Notes: generated from the letters alone by a model not told the origin. Counted from the first letter of the stretch, positions 18,671 through 27,597 are shown. The stretch is DNA of 32,394 bases from a bacterium (GCA_028685295.1 JAQUEL010000012.1:1-32394); one strand, 5' to 3'. Translations and numbers: made by a program.

Positions 18671-19168
18671 TTAGGTATTAACGAATACCAGGGTTTTGAG
18701 GAACTCTTCGATCAACTGTGCAATAATGATGAAATCGTGGAGATTGAGGCTAAACGAGGCTCTGAAATCGGTAAGAGTGTTCTTGAGACGGTCTGTGCCT
18801 TATCCAATGAGCCGAATCGAAAAGGCGGCTATATCATGCTTGGGCTTGGCCGTGACGAAGGCGTGGTGTGGCCGGGGTATTCGATGAACCGACCGGGCAC
18901 AATCGAGAAGAGAGATATGCAAAAATTTTTGCTGCAGATGCTACCGGAAATGTTACAAGAAGAAATTAATAAGCTGGGCAAGCGGATTGCTCCGGCAACT
19001 TTGGATAATTTGGTGGAAAGAATATGTTATCAGATACCTATGAGCAGGCAAAAACTGTCATACCTGCTTGCTAAGAGCGATAAGCACATGCAGGATTGCC
19101 TGCGTCGTATGGTCGATACTCGTAGATTAAGACGTCTTTATCCGGAAATATATGCATATAAATGCTGA
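18671..19168 (+). pseudogene. Internally shortened AlbA_2-type ATP-binding/regulatory protein remnant
   Basis: Frame: 'LGINEYQGFEELFDQLCNNDEIVEIEAKRGSEIGKSVLETVCALSNEPNRKGGYIMLGLG' (AlbA_2), then abruptly 'LPEMLQEEINKLGKRIAPATLDNLVERICYQIPMSRQKLSYLLAKSDKHMQDCLRRMVDTRRLRRLYPE' (C-terminal wHTH-like). No ATG in frame upstream of the AlbA_2 block; only GTG at 18737. Confidence 0.6.
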
Positions 19169-19192
19169 TAATCAGAATTCTCGGAGGCAGCC

Positions 19193-19861
19193 ATGAGCAT
19201 CGTAGACCCTTCAAACTATCTCTCCGGCATAGTGGAGCAACTGAAGGTACACTGGCCGGAAAACAGGATAGTCAATATCGTCTGCCACGGGCACAGCGTG
19301 CCGGCGGGGTACTTTGCCCCGCCGTTTGTAGATACCTTCAACGCCTATCCTTATCTGCTGCACCGGGCGTTGAAGGAGCGTTTCCCCTATGCCGTGATCA
19401 ATGTTACGGTCACCGCCATCGGCGGCGAGAATTCCGAGAGCGGGGCCGCCCGGTTTAAGTCGGACGTATTCTGCCGCCGACCCGATGTTCTGACCATAGA
19501 TTACGCCCTGAACGACAGAGACATTGGTCTGTCCCGGGCAGACAGGGCCTGGCGGTCGATGATAGATAAGGCCTTGGATAAAGATATCAAGCTCCTGCTC
19601 TTGACGCCGACCGCCGATGTTTCCGGTATAGCCGATCCGGCCGCGGCAGCGTGGACGGCGCTGCAGGCGCATGCAAACATGATACGCAAGCTGGCGGCGG
19701 AGTACGACATCGGGCTGGCGGACAGCCTGGCTGCCTTTGAGAGATATGCGGCAGAGGAGGGTGATCTTACCGATCTGCTCTCCTGGAGTAACCATCCCAA
19801 CCGCCATGGCCACGAACTGGTGACCCGTGAGCTGATGCGCTGGTTTCCGGTTTCGGCGTAA
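19193..19861 (+). CDS. SGNH/GDSL hydrolase family protein
   Basis: 222 aa; 'CHGHSVPAGYF' (block I), 'TIDYALNDRDIG' (ND block), 'SNHPNRHGHEL' (block V His). Confidence 0.85.
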   Translation: MSIVDPSNYLSGIVEQLKVHWPENRIVNIVCHGHSVPAGYFAPPFVDTFNAYPYLLHRALKERFPYAVINVTVTAIGGENSESGAARFKSDVFCRRPDVLTIDYALNDRDIGLSRADRAWRSMIDKALDKDIKLLLLTPTADVSGIADPAAAAWTALQAHANMIRKLAAEYDIGLADSLAAFERYAAEEGDLTDLLSWSNHPNRHGHELVTRELMRWFPVSA

Positions 19862-20114
19862 CGGTTACCGGAAACAAGGGTGGAAGCCTTGCTTCACCTG
19901 CCACGGCTTCCAGTGTTCGTACCGTGAACGGTGGGAAGTGTGATTTTGACTGAGCTTTTATCCGATCAGATGGCTCATGGGAATAGCCCACAGGCGCTCT
20001 CCGAGTTTTACGGCATCAGTACCGTTGCAAGCCGGTATCGCGGCTATACAATCGGGTGTTCTTTCCTGGAAAGTTGGCAATTTGGACAGATCGTTATCGG
20101 TTCAGCGTGTAGAT

Positions 20115-20308
20115 GCCTTTGCCTCGATAGCGGCGACATTGCGTCGGTAGTACGATCTACAAAATCATCATGCATGACTATTACATGGCCGTCATTACCC
20201 AGATGAACATCAATCAATCGCTTCGATATCCAGCTTGAGAGCCGATTTAAAAGCCGCCAGGGTCTTCTCTGGAGCTACACTGCTATGGCCTCGATGGGCA
20301 ATAATCAT
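20115..20308 (-). pseudogene. Decayed glycerophosphodiester phosphodiesterase, N-terminal part
   Basis: Minus strand from 20308: 'MIIAHRGHSSVAPEKTLAAFKSALKLDIEAID*', then after a 1-nt shift near 20212: 'DVHLGNDGHVIVMHDDFVDRTTDAMSPLSR'. Both are canonical GDPD N-terminal motifs. Confidence 0.85.
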
Positions 20309-20473
20309 CGTCTTTTCATCATTATTCTTTCCAACCGTAGCATTTTCTTCTTTTTAGCTTCTTTGATATAGATCTTGACTAATCTGCCGACAAACAGATT
20401 ACAGTTGGTCCGGATGATCGATGAGTATCTCTTCTACCAATACGCATTTGCTCAGGATACAGCTTATCCGTAT

Positions 20474-21064
20474 TTATTGGCTTACTGCCATCGGTTTACT
20501 GATTTTAACATCATCATAAGCCGTTTTTATCCGCCAGGCCGATAGGGAAACATCGCCTTTCATGTCGGGCTCGATAAGGGTGCAAATTTTCTCGCCGTTG
20601 ACAGACCACTCAAAGGCTCCGGCTGCGCTCCGAATTATCCTATAATTATACCATTTGCCGAAGGCAATATCGGCTTTTTTCAGAGAACCGAGAGATCTCT
20701 CTGCGCCGGGTTTGCGGTACGGCCACCAGAACCCGTCCGATCGCAGCACAAAGTTGATGCCCGAGACTCTGATCCCGGCAAACCCGCCTGGTTTCTCCGG
20801 GTCGGCTTCCAACAACTTTACCCGTGCTTCCAGTATGAAAGATTCACCCAGGTCTTGCTTGATGGCGGCGCTGCCGGAGTATGCAGCCGTGACGGCGCTT
20901 CCTTAAAGAGAATAGCCACCATCGGCGATAGCGAGAATGAGGATGGCGACGTTCCGCCGGCGGCAGGCATCGGCAGGGCCTTTATTATCGACCGTTGTCT
21001 TGAAACGGAAGCCGAAAGTGCAGGCGGTAAGGTCTTTATGCGCGAGCCGAGCGTAATCCTTAGC
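20474..21064 (-). pseudogene. Remnant of a LamG/concanavalin-like (DUF1080-like) domain gene
   Basis: Continuous frame with one in-frame TAA (20903-20905) and no start: 'FGFRFKTTVDNKGPADACRRRNVAILILAIADGGYSL*GSAVTAAYSGSAAIKQDLGESFILEARVKLLEADPEKPGGFAGIRVSGINFVLRSDGFWWPY...FGKWYNYRIIRSAAGAFEWSVNGEKI...YDDVKISKP'. Confidence 0.6.
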
Positions 21065-21145
21065 TTATTCAACACATAACCTTTAATCTCTTAAATATAA
21101 CCTATCTTCCCATAATTTTGCTGTTGCTTAAGTACCGGTATTTGT

Positions 21146-21174
21146 TTGACAGAGCTCCTGTGAGATGATAATAT
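21146..21174 (+). promoter_or_regulatory. Promoter-like TTGACA-17-TAATAT
   Basis: TTGACA 21146-21151, 17-nt spacer, TAATAT 21169-21174, about 180 nt upstream of the HNH_repeat-like ORF. Confidence 0.55.
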
Positions 21175-21357
21175 CTTGTAGGATATTCATAGCCGGCACC
21201 TCTGTTTCGGCAGGGGATTTTCATTTAAGTCAACAAAATCGTTGAAGTAGTAAGAGCGACGATAGCCATGGACGTATTGAAATAGTCGTTTCAATTATCA
21301 ACCAGAGCCTTGATATCCATTGCAGATGGCGACGGAGTTTGTGGGAGGAAAAATCAT

Positions 21358-22200
21358 ATGCCCAGGAAAATTTGGACCAGATCTATAATAGCGGCTGAAA
21401 TAAAGCGCTTACATGAGATAGGACAGGATCTTAGCTGGACGTCTATGCGGCAGGAATACGGCTATCTGCTGGCAGCTGCCGGCAGATACTTCGGCGGATG
21501 GCAGGAAGCTATTGAATTTATCGGTCTTGATTACAGCACCATACGACGTGTTGCTTCTTGGGATGCTGATAAAATCGTGAGAAAGATCAAGGAACTTTAC
21601 AAACAGGGCCATGATCTCAGCCTCAGGAATATGGTGGCTGACAGGGAGCTTTCACGTATCACCTATGCTGCCAGCCGGCACTTTGAATCCTGGAAGAATG
21701 CCATAGAGGAAGCCGGACTTGATTATGATGCTATTGCCAGACAGAAGACCTGGAGCCAGAGCGAAATAGAGGAGACTATTCTTCAGTTGCATCGTGCCGG
21801 TGAAGATCTCAGTTCCAAGCAGATGGATATATCTCACCAGCCTCTGATTAGTGCTGCCCGCAAGAGGTTCGGCACTTGGGAAAAAGCCATAAATCATGTA
21901 GGTCTCGATTACGATAAGATCCGTAAACGTGAACATTGGACCAGGGATAAGATTTTAAATAAAATCAAAGCGCTTCATGAGGATGGCGAGAGCCTGCGCA
22001 GCACATACATTCTGAAGCGCTATCCCGCACTCTATGCGGCTACACAGAAGAAGCGTTATTTCGGCGGCTGGATTAATGCCGTCAGAGCGGCAGGTATAGA
22101 GTATAACAGCCGTAAAGTTCCTAAAATGACCAGACTTCAGCTTGACCAGTTTATAAAAAAACAGCGCCTGGATAAGAAGAGAGTTGCGGCGGTAAAATAA
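21358..22200 (+). CDS. Four-repeat homing-endonuclease-associated repeat (HNH_repeat-like) protein without nuclease domain
   Basis: ATG preceded by GGGAGGA. 280 aa with repeats starting at W6, W68, W132, W194: 'W(T/S)xxxI...I..LH..G.DLS......L..AA.R.FG.W..AI...GLDYD.I'. Confidence 0.85.
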   Translation: MPRKIWTRSIIAAEIKRLHEIGQDLSWTSMRQEYGYLLAAAGRYFGGWQEAIEFIGLDYSTIRRVASWDADKIVRKIKELYKQGHDLSLRNMVADRELSRITYAASRHFESWKNAIEEAGLDYDAIARQKTWSQSEIEETILQLHRAGEDLSSKQMDISHQPLISAARKRFGTWEKAINHVGLDYDKIRKREHWTRDKILNKIKALHEDGESLRSTYILKRYPALYAATQKKRYFGGWINAVRAAGIEYNSRKVPKMTRLQLDQFIKKQRLDKKRVAAVK

Positions 22201-22222
22201 ACAATAAATAAAACCGGGCTTA

Positions 22223-22252
22223 TTGAAGGGTAGCGGGCATATATGGTAGAAT
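22223..22252 (+). promoter_or_regulatory. rpmE promoter-like TTGAAG-18-TAGAAT
   Basis: TTGAAG 22223-22228, TAGAAT 22247-22252, followed by an approximately 90-nt leader. Confidence 0.5.
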
Positions 22253-22349
22253 ACTATAGCTTTCATTTGAAAATCGGTCTTGTTGCTCCATAGCATAAGG
22301 CTTGACTTCCATGCTAAAGGCAAGATGGAAGAGGAAAGAGGGTTAAATC

Positions 22350-22556
22350 ATGAAAACGGGAATACATCCTAAGGTTGTCAAGACGACCATAACATGCAGT
22401 TGTGGAGAGAAGATACCTATTCAATCTACTAAGGAAGATCTTAAAGTTGAGATCTGCTCTTGTTGCCATCCTTTCTATACAGGAAACCGGGGCAGGGTAG
22501 CTTCTACAGCCGGTCGGGTTGAGAAGTTCAAAAAGAAATACGGCTTGGCAGAGTAG
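22350..22556 (+). CDS. rpmE: 50S ribosomal protein L31 (zinc-binding form)
   Basis: '[65 protein letters not shown]' with CxC...CxxC. Confidence 0.97.
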   Translation: MKTGIHPKVVKTTITCSCGEKIPIQSTKEDLKVEICSCCHPFYTGNRGRVASTAGRVEKFKKKYGLAE

Positions 22557-22581
22557 CTCACAAGCGGTTGTTAAACAAGTT

Positions 22582-22626
22582 AGGGCCTGCCCTTTGAATA
22601 ATCTTTATTGTTCAGGTGCAGGCCCT
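22582..22626 (+). terminator. Long hairpin between rpmE and yqhQ (no downstream T-run)
   Basis: AGGGCCTGC (22582-22590) pairs perfectly with GCAGGCCCT (22618-22626); inner arms also partly complementary (GAATAAT/ATTGTTC). Confidence 0.4.
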
Positions 22627-22656
22627 TAAGCGTGAGCTCTAATTATTTCTGGAGCG

Positions 22657-23571
22657 ATGTTCTTGTTGAAAAGCAATTATAATTACGGCGGACAGGCAGT
22701 AATCGAGGGCGTAATGATGCGCGGGCCGTCAGCAGTATCTGTGGCTGTGCGGGATCCCGGGGGAGATATACAGCTGGATTACCGGTTGGCACCGAATATT
22801 TTCAAGCGTTATCCCTGGCTTAACCTGCCGCTGGTCAGGGGAGCCTTTGCACTCTATGATTCTCTGATGCTCGGTCTTCAGGCTCTGGCCTTCTCTGCGA
22901 GTATTGCCTCTGACGAGGAAGAAGCGCAGCTTAGCAAAGCGGCTATAATGGGAACGATAGCGCTTGGGTTTCTATTGGGCATAGGGTTTTTTGTAATTTT
23001 GCCTAATTTGCTGGCAGGTTTTCTTATATCGGTTAAGCACAATGTGCTTTTCAATCTGGTCGAGGGCATAGTACGCATAGCTCTTTTTATAGGCTATATC
23101 TTCTTTATTGCCAGACATAAGGATATTCAGCGGGTTTTTCAATACCACGGAGCTGAACATAAGGTTATAAACACCCTGGAAGCAGGAGAAGAACTCTCTG
23201 TTAAAGCGGTGCGTCCGTTCAGCACTATCCACCCGCGTTGCGGGACTAGTTTTATATTGCTGGTGCTGTTGTTAAGTATAATTGTATTCTCGCTTATAGG
23301 CGAGCAAGGCTGGTTCTGGCGGTTGGCCTCCAGAGTCCTCTTATTGCCTTTTATTGCTGGGATATCTTATGAGATCATTAAGCTTGCCGGACGGCATAAG
23401 GAGAAAATCTGGTTATCTTGGATAGTGGTACCCGGCCTCTGGTTGCAGCATATAACCACCGGTGAGCCTGATGACCAGCAGATAGAAGTAGCTATTGCCG
23501 CCTTGAGCCCCTTGCTGGCAGATGAGGTCGGCAAGGAGCAAGCAGTTACGGAGCGTGAAACATTTGCTTGA
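22657..23571 (+). CDS. DUF1385 domain-containing membrane protein (YqhQ-like)
   Basis: '[15 protein letters not shown]', '[44 protein letters not shown]', '[25 protein letters not shown]'. Confidence 0.95.
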   Translation: MFLLKSNYNYGGQAVIEGVMMRGPSAVSVAVRDPGGDIQLDYRLAPNIFKRYPWLNLPLVRGAFALYDSLMLGLQALAFSASIASDEEEAQLSKAAIMGTIALGFLLGIGFFVILPNLLAGFLISVKHNVLFNLVEGIVRIALFIGYIFFIARHKDIQRVFQYHGAEHKVINTLEAGEELSVKAVRPFSTIHPRCGTSFILLVLLLSIIVFSLIGEQGWFWRLASRVLLLPFIAGISYEIIKLAGRHKEKIWLSWIVVPGLWLQHITTGEPDDQQIEVAIAALSPLLADEVGKEQAVTERETFA

Positions 23572-24631
23572 TAGATTAAAAGATATGGAGGAGAGATATG
23601 AAGAGCTCGGGCGTCTTCTAGGAGACCCTGAGGTAGTGGCTGATCTGGCCCAATATCAGAAATATGCCAAGGCGCATGCCGATCTCCAAGACGTAGTAAG
23701 CAAATATAGAGAATATAATCAGATAATAAAGCAGATCGACGAAGTATCGAACATACTTGATACCGAGGAAGATGCCGAGTTTCTCGCTATGGCCAGGACA
23801 GAACTGGAGGAGCTGGGACCATTAAAAGTACGAATGGAAGAAGAGTTGGCAGTTCTGCTTCTTCCCAGAGACCCATATGACGATAAAAATGTTATCATGG
23901 AAATACGGGCAGGCGCAGGTGGCGACGAAGCAGCGCTCTTTGCCGGCGACCTCTTACGGATGTACTCTCGCTATGCTGAGCGCACAGGCTGGAAGACGGA
24001 GATGCTCAGTTCCAACCCTACAGGATTGGGAGGCTTTAAGGAAGTTATTATCTTGATCAAGGGAGAAGGAGCATACAGCCGGCTGAAGTTCGAGAGCGGC
24101 GTTCATCGTGTTCAGCGTGTGCCCACAACGGAATCCGGTGGGCGCATTCATACTTCTACCGCCACTGTGGCCGTTCTGCCGGAGGCTGATGAGGATACCG
24201 ATATAGATGTTAATATGGATGACCTTAGGATAGATACCTATCGTTCTTCCAGCGCCGGAGGCCAAAACGTCCAGAAGAACGAAACAGCTATCCGTATTAC
24301 GCACCTGCCGACAGGAAAGGTTGTTACCTGTCAGGATGAAAGATCTCAATATCAGAATAAGGAGAAAGCCTTTCGCTTGCTGCGTTCACATCTGTTGGAT
24401 ATGAAGATCCGCGAGCAACAGGCGGAGGTGGCCATGAATCGCAAGCTACAGGTAGGAACTGGAGATAGAAGTGAGAAGATACGCACGTATAATTTCCCGC
24501 AGAACCGCATTACTGATCACCGAATCAGCCTGACGCTTCATCGTTTGGAATCCGTATTGGACGGGGATCTGGGAGAGCTTGTGGAAACGCTTATTGCCAG
24601 TGATCATGCGGAAAGGAGGGAGGCTTTATAA
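23555..24631 (+). CDS. prfA: Peptide chain release factor 1
   Basis: GTG start giving '[27 protein letters not shown]'; GGQ motif '[25 protein letters not shown]'. Confidence 0.97.
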   Translation: MKHLLDRLKDMEERYEELGRLLGDPEVVADLAQYQKYAKAHADLQDVVSKYREYNQIIKQIDEVSNILDTEEDAEFLAMARTELEELGPLKVRMEEELAVLLLPRDPYDDKNVIMEIRAGAGGDEAALFAGDLLRMYSRYAERTGWKTEMLSSNPTGLGGFKEVIILIKGEGAYSRLKFESGVHRVQRVPTTESGGRIHTSTATVAVLPEADEDTDIDVNMDDLRIDTYRSSSAGGQNVQKNETAIRITHLPTGKVVTCQDERSQYQNKEKAFRLLRSHLLDMKIREQQAEVAMNRKLQVGTGDRSEKIRTYNFPQNRITDHRISLTLHRLESVLDGDLGELVETLIASDHAERREAL

Positions 24632-25557
24632 TGCCGGGCGATATAGTTGCACGTGGCGCCGGTGAGGTCTCTTCTTTTCTATCCGGACGCACAGTGGGGG
24701 AAATATTGCGTGAGGCCGCCGGCTATCTGGAGAAAACGGGCGTAGAACGTGCCAGGGTTAATGCTGAGCTGTTGATGGCGCATTTGCTTGGAATTGATCG
24801 GCTGGCACTTTATCTCGGTTCCGAACGTCTTCTTGATGATGAATTGCTGGCTCGCTATGACCATCTTCTATCAATACGCAGTCGTGGGTGCCCGCTGCAA
24901 TGGTTGACAGGGCACCAGGAATTCATGTCTATCGATCTCAGGGTGGAGGAAGGCGTTTTTATTCCTCGCCCGGATACAGAGGTTTTGGTGGAAACGGCAA
25001 TACCTTTGGCTCGAGAGATATTGTCATGCCGGAAAAAGGCACTATTAATGGATATTGGTACAGGCAGCGGTGCTATTGCCGTGTCTATAGCCGGATTTAT
25101 AAGCGGTGTCAGAGTGCGGGCGTATGATATTTCTACCGCGGCTGTCAGGACGGCAAGGTATAATGCTGCCTGTCAGCGACTTACAGACAGAGTTACCGTA
25201 ATTGAGGATGACCCCCTATCGGATGGCCATGACGATGATATCTGGAAGAAAGCCGATATGGTGCTATCCAATCCACCCTATGTTCCCTCCCGGGATATAG
25301 ATATGCTGCAGCGCGAAGTCAGGGATTTCGAGCCTCGTCTGGCTCTGGACGGCGGCCCTGACGGCCTGGATGTTTATCGTCGGATTACGGCCAGAGGAAG
25401 ATTGTTGCGTCAGGGGGCCTTTATTATTTTGGAGATCGGTATCGGGCAGGGAGCCGGTGTTGTGGAGCTGCTTTCTACGGCCGGATTTGAGGTTCTCCGC
25501 ATAGTCCCTGATTATGCCGGTATAGACCGGGTTGTTGTGGCTTGTCGAAAGGAATGA
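24631..25557 (+). CDS. prmC: Peptide chain release factor N5-glutamine methyltransferase
   Basis: 'PLQWLTGHQEFMSIDLRVEEGVFIPRPDTEVLVE', 'DIGTGSGAIAVSIA', 'LSNPPYVPSRD'; overlaps prfA stop (TAATG). Confidence 0.97.
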   Translation: MPGDIVARGAGEVSSFLSGRTVGEILREAAGYLEKTGVERARVNAELLMAHLLGIDRLALYLGSERLLDDELLARYDHLLSIRSRGCPLQWLTGHQEFMSIDLRVEEGVFIPRPDTEVLVETAIPLAREILSCRKKALLMDIGTGSGAIAVSIAGFISGVRVRAYDISTAAVRTARYNAACQRLTDRVTVIEDDPLSDGHDDDIWKKADMVLSNPPYVPSRDIDMLQREVRDFEPRLALDGGPDGLDVYRRITARGRLLRQGAFIILEIGIGQGAGVVELLSTAGFEVLRIVPDYAGIDRVVVACRKE

Positions 25558-25558
25558 C

Positions 25559-26422
25559 ATGTCCTCTTCTATTTATAGAGAAAAAGGCATATATGGTAAA
25601 TATGGGCATACCCTGACTGAAAGAGATGCCTATCTTTTTGGCAAGGCCCTGGGAAGGCGTTTATCCGGACATACCCTGGCTGTTGGCGGAGATATACGTC
25701 TGAGCACCATAACGCTTAAGGAAGAGGCTATTAAGGGATTGATAACCTCCGGCTGCGTGGTGATGGATGCCGGTATACTTCCTGTTCCTGCACTGGCTTT
25801 TGCTGGCGAAGCCTGTGAGGCGTCAGCCATAGTCATGGTTACCGCATCTCCTCGCCCGGCTCAATATAATGGATTCAAGGTTTATATGCAGGATGGACCT
25901 TTATCTGCGGCAGGGATAGTAGATCTGAAGCTGGCCGTAACCCGGCATAAAGAGTTTATTTACCGTGGCGGCAGGGTAGGAAGGATCAGCCCTATGCTCT
26001 CATATCTGCATCATCTGGAGAGTATTGCCGGCCCTCGGCAAAAAGGGCGTATTGTATTGGATTGCGGGCATGGGGCCTGTAGTGCCATAGCTCCCAGGCT
26101 CTTTCTCGGTCTTGGATATGATGTGGTGGAGCGTTTTACCGATATTAACGGAGCTTTCCCGGATAGGAACCCTGCTCTTACAGGCAGGAATATTGCAGCT
26201 TTAGGCAGAGCAATCGCTGTATCCGGGGCAAGCCTGGGCATTGCTTTTGATGATGATGGCGATGAGATGGCTTTGATAGACGGCGATGGCCGGGAGATAA
26301 GCCGGAATGCTTATGGCAGCTTCTACAGCATGGAACAGACTGCTTACGGCTGTAATGATGCCTTGCTGGCTGCAATACTTATGCTTGAGGCACTCGACTT
26401 CACCTGGCTGGAAGATGTTTGA
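25559..26422 (+). CDS. Shortened phosphohexomutase (phosphomannomutase/phosphoglucomutase)-like protein, domains I-II plus a fragment
   Basis: 'VTASPRPAQYNGFKVY' (phosphoserine loop TASHNP variant), 'AFDDDGDEMALIDGDG' (metal loop). Lacks GEMSGH loop and domain IV; ends 'CNDALLAAILMLEALDF'. Confidence 0.75.
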   Translation: MSSSIYREKGIYGKYGHTLTERDAYLFGKALGRRLSGHTLAVGGDIRLSTITLKEEAIKGLITSGCVVMDAGILPVPALAFAGEACEASAIVMVTASPRPAQYNGFKVYMQDGPLSAAGIVDLKLAVTRHKEFIYRGGRVGRISPMLSYLHHLESIAGPRQKGRIVLDCGHGACSAIAPRLFLGLGYDVVERFTDINGAFPDRNPALTGRNIAALGRAIAVSGASLGIAFDDDGDEMALIDGDGREISRNAYGSFYSMEQTAYGCNDALLAAILMLEALDFTWLEDV

Positions 26423-26483
26423 GAATGATTTCTGGAAATAGTTCTTTAGAGGGTTTCCGTAATTAAGTGCCGGAGATGCGAGC

Positions 26484-27596
26484 GTGAAAGCCGACAACCA
26501 ACAAACTGCAAATAATAGCTGCCTCCGCAAGATGCATAGCGGAGAAGAGATAGCTGAAGTATTGCCCGTCTGGTGGGATGGTGATGGTCCCGCAATGCTG
26601 GATCAGACCCTGCTTCCACATGAGGAAACCGTTATCCGTCCCAGGACTTTGCCAGACCTTAAGGAAGCTATCTGTTCTCTAAGAGTGCGTGGCGCTCCTG
26701 CTATTGGTATTGCCGCTGCCATGGGAACGGCAAGTCTGGCTATATCGTGCAATGCTCAGGACAGCCGATCCTTGATGGAAGAGGTGGAAAGAATAATTGC
26801 CGGACTTACCTTGACACGTCCGACGGCTGTCCATCTCTTCCGGGCTTTGGATCGTATGCACTGTCGGGCAAAGGGGGCTGTTTGTTCAGGGTTGAGAGGT
26901 ATCAAAGAGGCCTTGTTGGATGAAGCTCTTCTGATTCAACGAGAAGAGATAGAAGCTTGCCGTCGTATAGGAGCTTATGGAGCCTCTTTGATACCTGCCG
27001 GGGGCGGTGTGCTCAATCACTGCAATGCCGGAGCTCTGGCTACCGGTGGATACGGCACTTCTTTAGGTGTATTGCGACATGCCTGGAGAAATGGAACTAA
27101 ATTTACCGCCTATGTAGATGAAACAAGGCCGCTTTTACAAGGGGCACGCCTGACGACCTGGGAGTTGGAAAGAGAAGGCATACCGGTTATCCTTATCTGC
27201 GATAATATGGCGGGCTATATGATGAAGAGCGGCCGTATAAAGGCAGTTATAGTAGGAGCCGATCGTATAGCGGCCAATGGTGATACTGCTAACAAGATAG
27301 GCACGTATACAACGGCTGTTTTAGCTCGTTATCATAATATACCCTTTTACGTAGCCGCTTCGGTCAGCACCTTTGATCCGGCTCTTCCCGATGGAACATC
27401 CATACCTATAGAGGAGCGTAATCCTGATGAAGTGAGAAATTTTGGTTTCTCTTGTATGGCTCCGGCAGATGTGGCGGCTGCCAATCCTGCTTTTGATGTT
27501 ACTCCGGCAGAATTGATAAGCGCTATAATTACCGATAAGGGTTTGATAAAACACCCTGACAGGGTAGGCATCATGGCCATTCTTGGAGGTGTTTAA
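26484..27596 (+). CDS. mtnA: S-methyl-5-thioribose-1-phosphate isomerase
   Basis: 'LRVRGAPAIGIAAAMG', 'HCNAGALATGGYGTSLGVLR', 'VDETRPLLQGARLTTWEL', 'VIVGADRIAANGDTANKIGTYTTAVLA'. Confidence 0.95.
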   Translation: MKADNQQTANNSCLRKMHSGEEIAEVLPVWWDGDGPAMLDQTLLPHEETVIRPRTLPDLKEAICSLRVRGAPAIGIAAAMGTASLAISCNAQDSRSLMEEVERIIAGLTLTRPTAVHLFRALDRMHCRAKGAVCSGLRGIKEALLDEALLIQREEIEACRRIGAYGASLIPAGGGVLNHCNAGALATGGYGTSLGVLRHAWRNGTKFTAYVDETRPLLQGARLTTWELEREGIPVILICDNMAGYMMKSGRIKAVIVGADRIAANGDTANKIGTYTTAVLARYHNIPFYVAASVSTFDPALPDGTSIPIEERNPDEVRNFGFSCMAPADVAAANPAFDVTPAELISAIITDKGLIKHPDRVGIMAILGGV

Positions 27597-27597
27597 T

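Noticed and set aside
19931-20206. 91-aa plus-strand ORF
   Set aside because: Lies opposite the GDPD relic; translation is not protein-like.
21358-22116. CRISPR-like or DNA tandem repeats in the repeat-protein gene
   Set aside because: Periodicity is at protein level (about 62 aa, divergent DNA); no direct DNA repeats with spacers. No CRISPR array seen anywhere in the window.
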